Below, piece after piece: positions 1 through 11,108 of a stretch of 64,000 nucleotides of DNA. Source of the stretch: Aplectana chamaeleonis (lineage: Eukaryota; Nematoda; Chromadorea; Rhabditida; Cosmocercidae); NCBI GenBank assembly GCA_029168955.1, contig JAPDOI010001370.1:1-64000 (forward strand), in the 5' to 3' direction. The notes under the pieces are model-generated. The model worked only from the letters and a program-made list of their open reading frames with translations. It had not been told where the DNA came from and did not search any database. Each line of letters starts with the position of its first letter. The stretch's first letter is position 1. The translations under genes and the position numbers were made by a program.

Positions 1-2160
1 TCTAGGGCGTTCTTCGCACACCCATTTGGGTCCCGAACACTTTCTACGGCGTCCAGCCCACTCTCATTTGGGTCCCACACACTTTCTAGGGCGTTCTGCG
101 CACACCGGTGGGTCTTGCACACTTTCTACCGGCATTCTGCGCATACCCATTTGGATTCCACACACTTTCTACGGCGTTCTGCGCACACCCATTTGGGTCC
201 CGCACACTTTCTACGGCGTCCAGGGTGCACACCCATTTGGGTTACACTTCCTAGGGCGTTCTGCGCACACCCATTTGGGTCCCACACACTTTCTACGGCG
301 TCCAGCGCACTCCCACTTGGGTCCGCCACACTTTCTACGGCGTCCGGCGCACTCCCACTTGAGTCCACACACTTTCTGCGGCGTCCGGCACTCCCACTTG
401 GGTCCCGCACACTTTCTGCGGCGTCCGATGCAGTCTCTCATTTTGGGTCCTGCTTTCCCACTTTACTACGGCGTCCGGCGCACTCTCATTTGAGCCCCAC
501 ACACTTGCTACGGCGGTTCTATTGCACACATTTGGGTCCCGCACACTTTCTACAGCGTCCGTCGCACTCATTCTGAGTCCACTGCACACTTTAGTACGGC
601 GTCCGGCGCACTCTCATTTGGCTTCCAACCACTTTCTAGGGCGTTCTGCGCACACCCATTTGGGTCTTACGCACACTCTCTACGGCATTCGGCGCACTCC
701 CATGGGTCCGCACACTTTCTACGGCGTTCTGCGCATACCCATTTGGGTCCACACTCTTTGACGGCGTTCTGCGCATACCCATTTGGGTCCCGCACATTTT
801 CTACGGCGTCCGGCGCACTCTCATTTGAGCCCCACACACTTACTACGGCGTTCTGTGCACACATTTGGGTCCCCGGCAGACACTTTCTGCACAGCGTCCG
901 TCGCACTCTCATTTCCAGAGTCCGCACACTTTGTACGGCGTACAGCGCCACATCTCATTGGCTTCAACCACTTTCTAGGGCGTTCTGCGCACACCATTTG
1001 GGTCCCGCACACTTTCTACGGCGTCCGGCGCACTCCCACTTGGGTCCACACACTTTCTAGGGCGTTCTGCGCACACCCATTTGGGTCCCGCACACTTTAT
1101 GACGGCGTCCGGCGCACTCCCACTCTGGATCACGCACAGCTTTCTACGGCGTTCTGCGCACACCCATTTGGGTCCCGCACACTTTTCTACGGCGTCCGGC
1201 GCACTCCCCACTTGGGTCCCTTGCACACATACTTTCTACGGCGTCCGGCGCATCACCTGCCCAGGTCCCACGCACACACTTTCTACGGCGTCCGGCGTGC
1301 ACTCCCACTTGGGTCCCGCACACTTTCTACGGCATTCGGCGCAATCCCACTTGGGTCCCGCAGTTACTTTCTACGAGCGTTCTGCGCATACCCATTTGGG
1401 TCCCACACTCTTCTCCACTTCGCGTTCTGCGCACACCCATTTGGGTCCCGCACACTTTCTACGGCTTCCGGGCGCACACCCATTTGGGTCCACACATACT
1501 TTCTAGGGCGTTCATGCGCGCACCCATTGGTCCTCAAACACACTTTCTGCTGGCGCGTCTGGCGCACTCCCACTTGGGTCCCGCACACTTTCTACGGCAT
1601 GTCCGGCGCACACCCATTTGGGTCCCACATACTTTCTAGGGGCGTTCTGCGCATACCCATTTGGGTCCAACAACACTTTCTACGGCGTTCTGCGCACACC
1701 CATTTGGGTCCCGGGCACCACTTTCTACGGCGTCCGGCAGCACACACCATTTGGGTCCCACATACTTTCTAGGGCGTTCTGCGCACACCCATTTGGGTCC
1801 CGCACACTTTCATACGGCATTCGGCGCACTCCCACTTGGGTCCCGGCACACTTTCTACGGCGTTCTGCGCATACCCATTTGGGTACCATACACTTTCCAG
1901 ACGGCGTTCTGCGCATTGACTCATTTGGGTCCCGCACACTTTCTGACGCATGCGTCCGGCGCACTCCCACTCTGGGTCCCACACACTTTCTCTAGGGCGT
2001 TCTGCGCACACCCATTTGGGTCCCGCACACTTTATACGGCGTCCGGCGCACTCCCACTTGGGTCCCGGCACACTTTCTACGGCGTTCCTGCGCACAACCC
2101 ATTTAGGTCCACACTTTCTACGGCGTCTTTCCCGCACTCCTGCTGGGGTCCCGCACACTA
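1..2160 (+). repeat. ~42-bp minisatellite array, left copy
   Basis: About fifty tandem units of roughly 42-43 bp fill this stretch from the window edge. Two unit types are intermingled: one with TTCTGCGCACACCCATTTGG and one with TCCGGCGCACTCCCACTTGG, both followed by GTCCC(A/G)CACACTTTCTACGG. The array has many 1-4 base indels, so its long open frames drift between frames and are not genes. The same family occurs in the opposite orientation at 54357-55330, where the units are far more regular. The true start lies outside the window. Confidence 0.95.
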
Positions 2161-2164
2161 TACT

Positions 2165-2460
2165 TGTGTCGAGTCGAGTCTATCGAGTCTTGGCTAATCG
2201 ACTGAAACAGTCGACATCGAGTCATTCGACTACTCGATTATTCAGGAAATTTTGAAAAATCGAATTAGTCGAAAACTCGATTATTCAGGAAATTTTGAAA
2301 AATCGACTTCAGCTCGAAAACTCGATTATTCGAATTTTTGAAAAATCGACTTAGTCGAAAACTCGATTATTCGAAATTTTGAAAAATCGACTTAGTCGAA
2401 GACTCGATTATTCGAAAATTTTGGAATTTCGAGTTAATCGAAGAACTCGATTATTCGATA
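2165..2460 (+). repeat. TCGATTATTCGAAA-type short tandem repeat, block 1
   Basis: Degenerate direct repeats of about 41 bp contain ACTCGATTATTCGAAA, TTTTGAAAAATCGA and CTTAGTCGAAA. They start where the 42-bp satellite ends. A second block in the same orientation lies at 4255-4605. The motif contains short palindromes (TCGA, TTCGAA). The two blocks may be ends of one element spanning 2165-4605, but no target duplication was identified. Confidence 0.8.
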
Positions 2461-2884
2461 GACCCCAATAGTTCCGAATGAACTCGATAGTCGACTGTTT
2501 CGAGTCAAAAAGAAATCACAGTCAGGTAAATTACTTCGCGTAGTTAACATAGAAACTAAGCCGTTTACCAGTTTTTCGAAAACGTATTTGCGGGCCATGA
2601 TGGCGGGAGACTCCTCCATGAGTTTAGAAAATCTCGAAATAGACGGCTATATGTCGTGACTTATTAATGTTAAAACTCACACCCGCCTATTTCCCACGGT
2701 TCCTAGTCTCCAAGGGTGATTTAAATCTCTTCAATTACTCCACTTGGTCATCTCACTTGACCACGCCCATTTTTCGGCGCCGCAACGGCGCTCTTCCGAT
2801 TTCGGAAGGAGGAGAACAGTCCTGGGTTCATGTACTAAATAGAAGCGCGGTACGGAAAATGGGCGTGGCCTAGATGCAATTTTT
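2461..2884. other. no gene recognised
   Basis: Mixed-composition sequence with scattered short ORFs. No splice-flanked conserved motif, RNA gene or transposon terminus was recognised. Confidence 0.5.
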
Positions 2885-3165
2885 ATGATTTCATCCAAAA
2901 ATTATCCCGATTTTATCCGAAATTTTACCTGAACTTTATCCCGGAATTATCCGATATTTTATCCGATTTTATCCAAATTTTTCGACCCTTCGAATATTAA
3001 TGGTACGATTCAGATAATGCCAGATTTTAAATTTCCCGGATATTGGTTCGATTCCAGATAATGCGTTTTTTCGAATTTTCGGATATCGGATTTATCCGAT
3101 TCTCGGATATCCGGTCGGATATCCGAAAAGGGAGTGATTCGGATACTAAGTGATACCGTATACCC
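2885..3165. repeat. ATCCGATA-type low-complexity block
   Basis: The sequence is dominated by variants of TTATCCGA, TATCCGGA and their complements (for example GGATATCCGGTCGGATATCC). The same vocabulary recurs at 41850-42070 and 43730-43935, where it forms the two ends of one element. Here only one block was seen, so it is probably a solo terminal fragment of that family. Confidence 0.7.
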
Positions 3166-4250
3166 GCCGTAATCTGTCAGAAATCGTCAACTGGACCTTT
3201 AGGTTCGTGTTAAACACTCCAAAGCACCCTTCAAAAAACAATATGAGCCACATCTATTGTAGAAATCCGCAAATCTCCAGAAGTCGCGTTCTGCCCTTGA
3301 AGTTTTTACATGCTGCGAAGTTTTGAACGAAGCAAGTCGTAGACTTTTCGGAGTCGTAAACAAGTAAACCCCCAGATTCGTCCCAAATAATCGACCTGGG
3401 AGGACTTCAGGTGAAATCTGGAGCACTTTATAAACGCTTTCAGACCCCTCTATATGGCGTTATGATATAAATAAAAAGCTCAGCGCAAAATCCGTGAAAG
3501 TGGAAAACGCTGTCACTCTGTGCGAAAATCGAAAAATATGCTCTCACTTGAACTTCGAACAAGGGGTTGTTTTGGGCGCTGAGCACCTATTATGAGGTCC
3601 GATCTCCAGATTTTCCAGTTAGGCTACGTGCGTTTTGGAAAACGTACAAGAGGTGCGGAACTCTGGTGAAAAACGCCTATAACTTTTTACAGAGTAGTTT
3701 TGTGGGCAACTTCATGAAGAGCGCACTTGGATCTTCTACGTCAAAAACGGTTTTGGGAAAGTACACCTCAACCGGGAATGGCCAGAGCAACTAAGAATAA
3801 TAGTTCCCTTGGCAGAGAACATTTCTTTCGCGTCCGGTACTGCCGCGGATCCGCGATTGTGCGGCGCTCGTCTTCCCTTGTCCCTCGGCGATCCGCCGCC
3901 GTCCCGCCGAAAGTTACCCAAAGGATCGACCCAACCGTGGTCATTCTATTGCACGTACGATGCTACCGTCAGATCGTTCCCCCGGTCCAGCGCTCTCATG
4001 CTGTGCAGATTTGTAGAAGCGGCGCGAACATGGGACACGGCGCAATCACTACCTTATAGCTTTGGGTTAATCTGATAGGCAACACTCGTTCGGGTAAAAC
4101 ACCGAGACGGCATGGGGTGAGTAGGTGACGCAGTACGATATAAGGGGTGAGGCTGACAGATGATCGCAGGTACGCTCCTGGTTCGAAAAAGAAAAAGTGA
4201 TTCTGAGTAAAACAGTCGAAATAAGGTGTTTTAGAATTTCAATTGTCAGG
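3166..4250. other. unannotated spacer
   Basis: No domain, RNA gene or repeat boundary was recognised. ORFs here are short and in several frames. The part from about 3830 to 4060 is noticeably GC-richer than its surroundings and resembles nothing else in the window, so it could be an unrelated insertion. Confidence 0.4.
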
Positions 4251-4254
4251 AAAT

Positions 4255-4605
4255 CTGCAAAAAATGAGTTGAAGCCGAAAACTTGATCATTCGATTTATT
4301 CGAAAAATCGAGTCAATTCGACTACTCGATTATTCGAAAATTTGAAAAATCCGAGATTAGTCGAAAACTCGATTATCTCGGAAATTCTTGAAAAATCGAA
4401 GTTAGTCGAAAACTCGATTATTCGAAAAATTTTGAAAAATCGAATCGAGTCGAAAACTCGATTATTCGGAAGTTTTGAAAAATCGAACTTAAAGGCTCGA
4501 AAACTCGATTATTCGAAATTTTGAAAAATCGAGTTAGTCGAAAAACTCGGATTATTCGAAATTCTGAAAAATCGAGGTTAGTCGAAAACTCGATTATTCG
4601 AAATT
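4255..4605 (+). repeat. TCGATTATTCGAAA-type repeat, block 2
   Basis: Eight to nine degenerate units of about 41 bp match the block at 2165-2460 in the same orientation. The block ends just before a short relic of the 42-bp satellite near 4640. Confidence 0.8.
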
Positions 4606-4639
4606 TTGTCAGAGCTCGCCGAAGTATACCAAGCACACT

Positions 4640-5275
4640 ACTCTACGGCGCGTTCTGTGGCGGCTCTGGTGGAGTCACACCGTTGGCTGGCGTCTCCAAA
4701 AATACTTCCGAGATCCTGCCGTGTGTTGATTGAAGCGTTGCCCCATCAAATCCTGGAAGCAAAAGCTTATCAGTAACGGTGTTCATTTCACTTGTTCATT
4801 TTTAGGGAATAAGTAAACGTCGGATGGTTTATAATAACATGTTTGTTGTTTTTGTCTTTCTTGACCCTCAATTTTGAGGTTCCGGCAAAGATTGAGCAAA
4901 CCAACTTCAAATTTTGACAGGAGCTAGGTGCAAACAAAACCAGCTTCCTGGCCGAAAATGAGCTCTTTCTAGCTCAACGATAAGTGTTCCAACAGGATCG
5001 TGAACGCCAACTGAAAAAGAAAAGAGGAGATGAACATTTTTTTCGACCAAAATGACGTAGTTTTGACACTTTTTCTCGAATCTCAGGTTACCATTCCGGA
5101 CCATTTTTGAACAGTCATTCACCTTTCTAAAGTATATCAAATACAAAAAGAACGGTCTTCCTACGTTTACTCTGGACCCTGATGCTGAGATCAGGGGTTG
5201 CGTGCCGATGGCGAATCAAAGCCAAATCTGGTGAGCGCTTCGCGCTCACCACACTTTCTAACATAACTCTGATTG
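4640..5275 (+). repeat. Dispersed ~0.63-kb repeat ending in a GC hairpin, left copy
   Basis: This region is the inverted counterpart of 53785-54356, and homology is visible along nearly the whole length by eye. It begins with a remnant of the 42-bp satellite (CTACGGCG near 4642) and ends in the perfect hairpin GGTGAGCGCTTCGCGCTCACC (5230-5250). Similarity between the copies stops within a few bases of that hairpin. A terminal 3' stem-loop plus an internal minisatellite resembles non-autonomous Helentron/HINE elements, but no 5' terminus or Rep/helicase sequence was found, so this assignment is inference. Confidence 0.7.
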
Positions 5276-5678
5276 ATGATAGCGGTATCAATAATCTAAT
5301 ATCAAGAGGTTTTGTTATTTTCTTATGATAAATTTTTGAGTGCTCCTCTCCACCCTCTGGGATGTGGGCCGAGTTAAGTATAGGAGTGCCTTTGAGGGAT
5401 ATCACTCAGTGAAGTTACAGAAGTAAGTCTTTGATGGGTGGGCCACGTCGAAAGCATGTTTATGGTTGGGCCTTGCTGGTTCTGGATGACGTAACGTGCC
5501 TCAGCAACATTGCGAATACAAGAAGTGTGAGTCGATTGTGTGTCGTATTAGTTCCACCCAATTCAAGTTTCTCTCACCAGATTGTTTTTAGGAGTCAGAA
5601 GGAAATGTCGTTCACATCCTAACATGTCCACTTTATCCCCACGTGAAACTCAGTTTCGCAGTCAAGATCATTCACAGA
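5276..5678. other. no feature recognised
   Basis: Mixed sequence following the hairpin repeat. A 63-codon open frame near 5431-5622 shows no recognisable motif and no flanking splice signals. Confidence 0.4.
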
Positions 5679-6070
5679 ATGCTCTTGAATGGGGGAATAG
5701 CCTACGTTTTCCTAGAGTTCCTCTTCACAGCAAGCTGTTCCGCTGCCGCTAATAATTCGGACGATTACCAGCCCCAATGTGAGCCTCGCGCCAACTTTGT
5801 GCAGCAGAAAGTTGAGATGTAAGGATTTCAATCAAAATTGTTGCCAAAAGGAAATACAGATAAAAACAATTTGTCGTTCAGCAATGTCAATGTCATCAGC
5901 AAATGCGGGAACAATTGACCCAGGACTCTCCCACAATTTCAACCCAGCAATCTGTTGTGTGCATAGGTAGTGAGATGATGTTGATGTTCACAGCTGATTT
6001 TTTTCTTTAGCTTCAGTCTTCAGAATACATCCAGCAGTGATCCAAGCCAAAGAAGCTGTTGTCAAAAGTT
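5679..6070 (+). pseudogene. Possible small secreted Cys-rich protein, frameshifted
   Basis: A methionine at 5679 opens a frame whose first ~25 residues are hydrophobic and end in Cys-Ser-Ala-Ala-Ala, as in a signal peptide. The frame then reads Asn-Asn-Ser-Asp-Asp and a Cys before a stop at 5820. An overlapping frame continues directly with a Cys-dense stretch (CKDFNQNCC, then TIC, then AICC) up to a GTAGTG donor near 5969. A possible second exon after the TTTCTTTAG acceptor near 6010 adds an RSCCQKFLQN tail in matching phase. The two frames join with a small indel, so the gene is either broken or mis-sequenced. No family was recognised, and the Cys pairs suggest an extracellular disulfide-rich peptide. 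Confidence 0.3.
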
Positions 6071-6439
6071 TCTCCAAAACTGAAGCTTGCCGGAAATTCA
6101 CGAGTGCTCCTCTCTTGATGTGTATAGAGGATGGCGTGTTTTATTGCCGTTTGTCTTCTCTAGAACATCCGAAAATGGCGGCGCCATAAATGGTCTTGAC
6201 GGTACCGCTGTAGAAGTTCAGAAACGTACATGAGCAGCTGATTCCAAATGACCTGCTATCAACGCAAAACCCCTTGCTCTGCTCATAAACAGATTTAGGC
6301 TTAGGAATCATTCTCATCAATCAATCTTGCCACTTTGACTACCGGTACTTACATTAGGGGTCCGGCGGAGTTGTAAACCGGACACAACGGAGGTGAATGG
6401 AAGTGGCAAGAAATTCGGTCTAGAAATATGAACGAATTT

Positions 6440-6520
6440 GGGGTCTCCTCTTGGTGCCTCATATCGCATAATATACGTGCAACCGAGTTTGCGCCAATAT
6501 TCAATAGGAAGTAACGGTAT
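6440..6520. repeat. Half copy of the TTGGCGCAAACTCGG palindromic MITE
   Basis: The segment contains ACCGAGTTTGCGCCAATATTCAATAGG, the same core as one arm of the TA-flanked palindromic element at 35096-35241. Only one arm is present. A third fragment of the core (CACCGAGTTTGCGCCAA) is at about 37429-37445. Confidence 0.45.
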
Positions 6521-6530
6521 CATTGCGGAT

Positions 6531-8140
6531 CAGGGAAGTGCGGCAAACGATTCTGGAGATTTCGGCAAACGGGAATTGGCAAGAAAATCCCAAAAACAGC
6601 CGGCAAACGGCGAAAAACTCTCATCCTAGATTGACCGCAAAAGTTATTCTACAAAGATTATCTGCTCTACTTTTTTTCGTGTTTTTTCCCCATGCTTATG
6701 CGTCGTCAACATGCTCCAATAATTCCAATTCAAGTGAATAGTTCTAATTCAAGGCACCAGATGAACAGATGCATCTCAAACGTGGAGGCTATTTTGACTG
6801 GCAAAAATCTCGTACCACCACACCAGAACAGCGCGCGTCTTAGTCGACGCAGGTTCGCTGATGCTTAATCTTCTCTCGGAGCACGTGCGGTTTCTAACAC
6901 GGAATCTGCACGCGGTGCTGTCGCGGCGTTGGTTTCCGACCTTCAGGACACTGCAAAACAGAATCTCCACTGCACGAGTGATCATCACGGAGCACAGCTG
7001 CGGTGCTACCGTGGAACTATCGCGTGCGGCACAATCGAGGAGTCGTCGTGTACCTTCCTGGCACTGCCGCGGCAAGCTTTCTCAGAGTCCTCCCTGCAGG
7101 GGCACATGTGTGTCACGCGAATGTTTCCCTGCTTCTTTCAGCTACACCCAGAATCTGTCAAAACTCTGAAACAGAAACGAAAAGCGCTATCACGCTAAAT
7201 CTCACTCTCCACTGAAACTGAAAGGTCTATTTCGCCCATATACGGGTCATAGAATTCTATCTTCCAGAAGGGAAAAAGGCGGGCCCATTATCAGGCTGGA
7301 AAATCTGGTTTTCGCTATCTTTGGAGGGTTTTCTCAAAAGAAAAGCTGTCCAGGCGTTATGCAAGTTAGGATCTGGGTTCATTTCAAAGAAAGCTTCAGA
7401 TTTCGACTATCACAGTAAGGGAAGCAAAAGGCTTTGTTTGGAATCTCCTTATCATCAGTTATATTTAACTGACGCCCACTGCTCACGCTGCTGGTGATAA
7501 TTAAAATTCGGCAGCTCACAAGAGATTTTTCTAGAGTTTACTAGAATTTTTTGAGTCCTGGGGCACTTTTTAGGTGGGCAATTTTGATTTTGACCGCCGC
7601 CAGAAGCGAGAGGGGTCGCTTTCTCATCAAAGCATCCTTACATGGCATGTTGTATTTCTCCAAGGCCCACCGCTAGCGCTGCCGGTTATAATCAGGATCG
7701 CAAATTGAGAGCCCACTAGATCTGCTCCAGAGTTTATATCTGCAGAAAACTCGCGGGAATCATTATTCATCGTGAGCGGGCTTTCACTCACGCTGTCCAC
7801 ACATGCAACGCTTTGCTTAGCAAGAATACATATAGTAAGATTTTGAACACATTTTTATCCCTTTGTCTTGTTCAGAAATGGCCAGGCGGCGGCGAAGTGG
7901 AAAACATGAAAATTCAAAACCCCGGATAACGGTCAATCGAACACTGGATAGTTGGCTCACCCCTAGTGCCTGCATGGCCGCAAGCATGGGCGAAAGAGAA
8001 GTGTTTTTCTTCTCAATAAAAGTTTTGCCGAGTTTTTGCCGGAAAAACAACAAAAATTTTTGCAAACGACAAACGGTGCAAATAAGTCCTGCAAAAATGG
8101 CCGGCAAACGACAAACGGCAATTTGCCGCACATCCCTTCG
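6531..8140. mobile_element. Non-autonomous hAT-like element
   Basis: The left end reads CAGGGAAGTGCGGCAAACG and the right end, in reverse complement, reads CGAAGGGATGTGCGGCAAA, giving an imperfect terminal inverted repeat of hAT style. Flanks are ATTGCGGAT on the left and ATTGCGAT on the right, consistent with a decayed 8-bp duplication. The first ~80 and last ~120 bp reiterate CGGCAAACGG-like words, reminiscent of the subterminal AAACGG motifs of plant Ac. The 1.6-kb interior has no recognisable transposase. It lies upstream of the first identified exon of the zinc-finger gene. Confidence 0.6.
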
Positions 8141-8633
8141 ATTGCGATCCGTACCCGGACTGTACATTATAAAGTGCTGTAACTCACTGCATGATTTCGA
8201 TATCCCTCTCCCCACCGAAATCGCTATCACCTGATCGTACGAGAATTGTGCATTCGCTCATCTACAGCCGGTTGAGAACAGTATAAGTGATGCGCTACTC
8301 TACGCGCTTGATCCGGGGCGTCAACATCTAGGGACAGTTATGGGTTGTGATCGAGTCATCTCACCGATGAAGAGCCCAATGAGCCTGGAGCTCTTCATCC
8401 GCGTCTCGGCCGCGCACAGACATTCAACACTATGCGCGCAGAGCCTCAGCGGGAAAGTTTTACTTTACTTCGCTGCCCCTTTGCATGGGCGGATTGGATT
8501 GTAGCGAAGTATATTAGGCCATATCGACGATTTCAGAGAATTCCTTCCGCGTTTTGTTTAGTCTCGAAGAACCTTCTACGCGCTCGAAACAACCTGTGAT
8601 GAGATCGCTGGAGTTTCGGAAATTTTCTCGGCC
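8141..8633. other. no gene recognised
   Basis: Spacer between the hAT-like element and a TTAA MITE, with no conserved coding or RNA feature recognised. It may hold upstream exons of the zinc-finger gene that are too short to identify. Confidence 0.4.
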
Positions 8634-8637
8634 TTAA

Positions 8638-9078
8638 AGGCATCGTACACGATGAAAACCGTTTTCCAGTTTTTGCGTTTAATCGGACTAGTGGGTCTTT
8701 ACAAAGTCATTCACAAACTTTGGAGTTCTGAAATTGCCTCCGAATGAAGTTGTCGCCACCTCAAAACGACTTCCTGGGTTTGGAGGCCGGCCTCTGGGTA
8801 GATCCTTGTTACAAGGAAGAAAGGAAAACAACCGGTTATCAATAGGGTTTATCAAGTTTATCACGTTTATTACATTGAACAGTTCACTCCTCCGAACCGG
8901 TCAATTCTTCTAATGCCAGAAATGAAACGTCACAAAAGCGATCCTGTTTTGGTAGAGAAAAGCGGTTTTCGGGCATTTTTCTCTGCTCTTTCTGGCACGA
9001 GTGTCTCATCTAGGCCTCTGACCTCCCATATTCAATAACGGAAAACTCGACAACCCTATTTCATCGTGGACGATGCCT
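8638..9078 (-). mobile_element. TTAA-flanked foldback MITE, B family (copy A)
   Basis: TTAA at 8634-8637 and 9079-9082 flanks a 441-bp element whose ends are AGGCATCGTACACGATG and the near-perfect inverse CATCGTGGACGATGCCT. The left 120 bp (CCAGTTTTTGCGTT, ACTAGTGGGTC, AACTTTGGAGTT) is the reverse complement of the right part of the elements at 9925-10496 and 50207-50814, so it is an oppositely oriented, internally deleted relative. No coding capacity. Confidence 0.8.
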
Positions 9079-9407
9079 TTAAGCTTTTTGGTTTTTGAAA
9101 ATCCCACCAAAGTTTTGCCAACTTCTTTAGTCTTGTGGAACACAATGAGGCTCAAATATGGCATATAGTTCCTTCCTGTTTCCCCGTTATAATTGTTGTT
9201 CAGCACCAATACGGAGCAATCAGAAGCGTGGTAGGACCAGTCGTTTCTTTGTCGTATTCTTCCCGGAAGTGGGTACAGTGGAGCGCGCCGAACTACGCAG
9301 AAACGATGCGAAACGTCGAATCTGTGAGGCCTCGGATAGACATGCGTAATAGTTTTAGCAATTGCTTGGTTTGCTCGAGTCGTTATCCCTTCACGTTTCT
9401 GTTGCAG

Positions 9408-9478
9408 GTGTCCACACTGTCCATATCGCGCGGCGTTTCCAAGCAAAGTTAAAGAGCATATCACAAGGAGACACAGCG
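9408..9478 (+). CDS. C2H2 zinc-finger protein, exon with finger 1
   Basis: This is the first exon found of a multi-finger C2H2 gene, presumably a nuclear DNA- or RNA-binding protein. It follows a TTTCTGTTGCAG acceptor and ends at GCG|GTGAGT. The frame encodes one complete CX2CX12HX4H finger, CPHCPYRAAFPSKVKEHITR plus RH. The last base (phase 1) joins the GA opening the exon at 10547 to make Gly, preserving frame. The exon begins inside a codon, so at least one upstream exon with the start codon is missing, possibly before 9408 or outside the window. The position between two TTAA MITEs shows how repeats have filled the introns. Identity within the C2H2 superfamily is unknown. Confidence 0.75.
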
Positions 9479-9924
9479 GTGAGTATCGAACCCTGGTTTT
9501 CCTTAAAAGTTTGTGGACTTTCAATAACAATGAGAGCTACAGCCCATGCCAAGATGTCGTGTTTCGGGGCGCTTCAGGTGCCGTATTGCTGCGCCGTATT
9601 GAGAAACAAAATAGAACAGAAAATAGGGCTTCGACCATCCAGCTTCTGTCTTCGTGGTGACCCTACCAGCGTATTACTCAGCTCTTCTTTAAATGTTCAT
9701 CAGAACCATGCGCATACGCTGCTTCCAATGACGTCGCTCTCACTTCTATCTGGATTTCGTTATTTTTCAGCAGGTTGATGCTCTTTTTTCCCGTTGGAGC
9801 CCGTATGCGAACGCCACCGCCTTGGGATAAGAACCAGCGGGATCTTCTTTTGCGTTTGCGCATTGCCCGTGCTTTGCTCCCCAATCGGCTATTTCACTTT
9901 GGACGAATTTTCGTTGCCCTTTAA

Positions 9925-10496
9925 AGGCATCGTACGCGATGATAACCATACTTGGGTTTTTGACGTTTTCGATGTTGTTATATCTCTATAGTGACTGAAG
10001 GTTGCAAAAAGCCCTTAAAAACGTCAACTTTTCAAGAAAAAACCATTTCAAGAAATCTCTACAACAAATTTGGAAGTTCCCGCCGACATCAATTTAGGAT
10101 AGTTGCGCGAAGAACGCATAAGAACAGTTTTACGATTCGTTCCTTGGCGCAGCGCGTTGGAATGGAAGCAATTCATCGAGGGAGCCGTTCAGACGAGCGA
10201 TCTTTTTCTTGAACGGAACTAAAAGAGTTACGAACCTGCAGCGTCCATTGCTGTCAGCTGCTTCCGATGTGCATTGCGCCCTATGACGCGTCAACGCACG
10301 ATCGCCGGCAAGCGACCACGGAGTTTTGTTCCTTGTAACACCGCCTCCCTAAACCCAGGAAGCCTTTCTGAGGTAAGCAAATCTTTATTCAGGAGGCGAT
10401 TCCGAAACTCCAAACTTTCTGAGCGACATTGTTATGACCCACTAGTTCGACTGAACGCAAAACTGGAAATCGGTTTTCGTCGTGTACACAACGCCT
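9925..10496 (+). mobile_element. TTAA-flanked foldback MITE, B family (copy B)
   Basis: TTAA at 9921-9924 and 10497-10500 flanks a 572-bp element with ends AGGCATCGTACGCGATG and GTCGTGTACACAACGCCT. Its interior (ACTTGGGTTTTTGACGTTTT, GCGCAGCG, AACGCACGATCGCCGGCA) matches the 608-bp element at 50207-50814 along its whole length. It lies in the intron between zinc-finger exons 1 and 2. No transposase. Confidence 0.88.
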
Positions 10497-10546
10497 TTAA
10501 GTTTCAAGTAACCAAATGTGCTAGTTTTTTCATCTTTCTGCTTTAG

Positions 10547-10677
10547 GATCGCACGCCTGTCCGCAATGTGATGAACGTTTCAACGAATTCGTGCAGTTGC
10601 GTTCTCTTGCATCTTAGCTACGACTGAGCATCCAAAAAGTTCATCGGTGCGCCTCGCATTGTCCGTTCTCTCATAAG
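10547..10677 (+). CDS. C2H2 zinc-finger protein, exon 2 (damaged finger 2, start of finger 3)
   Basis: After a CTGCTTTAG acceptor the frame, set by the previous exon, reads SHACPQCDERFNEFVQLRS, the first half of a CX2C finger. The expected histidines are then absent and an in-frame TAG occurs at 10615-10617. A shifted frame over the next bases reads LATTEHPK, as expected for the missing half, and the original frame resumes at VHRCASHCPFSHK, the start of finger 3. Local indels summing to a multiple of three would explain this, so the exon is either decayed or carries sequence errors. It ends at AAG|GTTAGC in phase 0, matching the next exon. Confidence 0.65.
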
Positions 10678-10733
10678 GTTAGCGGTGTCGTTCTATTGTT
10701 TATTAGTCATCGATGATCCTCCAAGGGTCTTAG

Positions 10734-10834
10734 GTTCGCGCTGAGGTTCGAAAGCACAACGTGGCCAATCATGTGAATGGCGTCGCCTGTACAATTGCTG
10801 GCTGTGGCATTCGTGTTGGACGACGAAGGTTGAG
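10734..10834 (+). CDS. C2H2 zinc-finger protein, exon 3 (end of finger 3, start of finger 4)
   Basis: The exon starts after GGGTCTTAG in phase 0 and ends at TTGAG|GTAGGC in phase 2. With the previous exon it completes finger 3 (CX3CX12HX4H, ending VRKHNVANH) and then begins finger 4 with CTIAGCGIRVGRRRL. Fingers 3 and 4 are therefore each split by an intron. Exon order, phases and finger spacing all agree, which is strong evidence for a true gene structure. Confidence 0.8.
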
Positions 10835-10898
10835 GTAGGCTATTCTGCGGTGCAATTCCAATGGACACTGAGCGGGGGAATATATTTTTCTTTCTCAG

Positions 10899-11049
10899 GC
10901 ATCATCTGGAAACGGAACACTCCAATAAAGTCTCACCTGCTCTTCCAGTAGTTGAGCAAACAGAGACGTACTATGCGTCTACAAGTTCATCCTTCTTGTG
11001 CACGTATTGCGATTTTATCACACTCGATTTAAAGGATTTTAATGCACAT
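10899..11049 (+). CDS. C2H2 zinc-finger protein, exon 4 (end of finger 4, start of finger 5)
   Basis: The acceptor TTTCTTTCTCAG is followed by HHLETEH, completing finger 4 as CX4CX11HX6H or with the adjacent His as CX4CX12HX5H. A Ser/Thr/Val-rich linker of about 27 residues follows, then finger 5 opens with CTYCDFITLDLKDFNAH. The end given is a GTTCTG donor in phase 0; a downstream GTATTT donor, also in frame, cannot be excluded, so the second His of finger 5 is uncertain. Confidence 0.75.
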
Positions 11050-11108
11050 GTTCTGAAGTTTGTATTTTACTTCTTTGTTATTTTTATTCAGTTTTGGGTG
11101 GTTTTTAG

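Noticed and set aside
1..2160. Long open frames of His/Pro/Arg-rich repeats as a protein gene
   Set aside because: They are translations of a 42-bp satellite, shift between frames at indels, and occur on both strands.
3040..3065. tRNA-like GGTTCGATTCC
   Set aside because: It lies in the ATCCG low-complexity block and no cloverleaf arms surround it.
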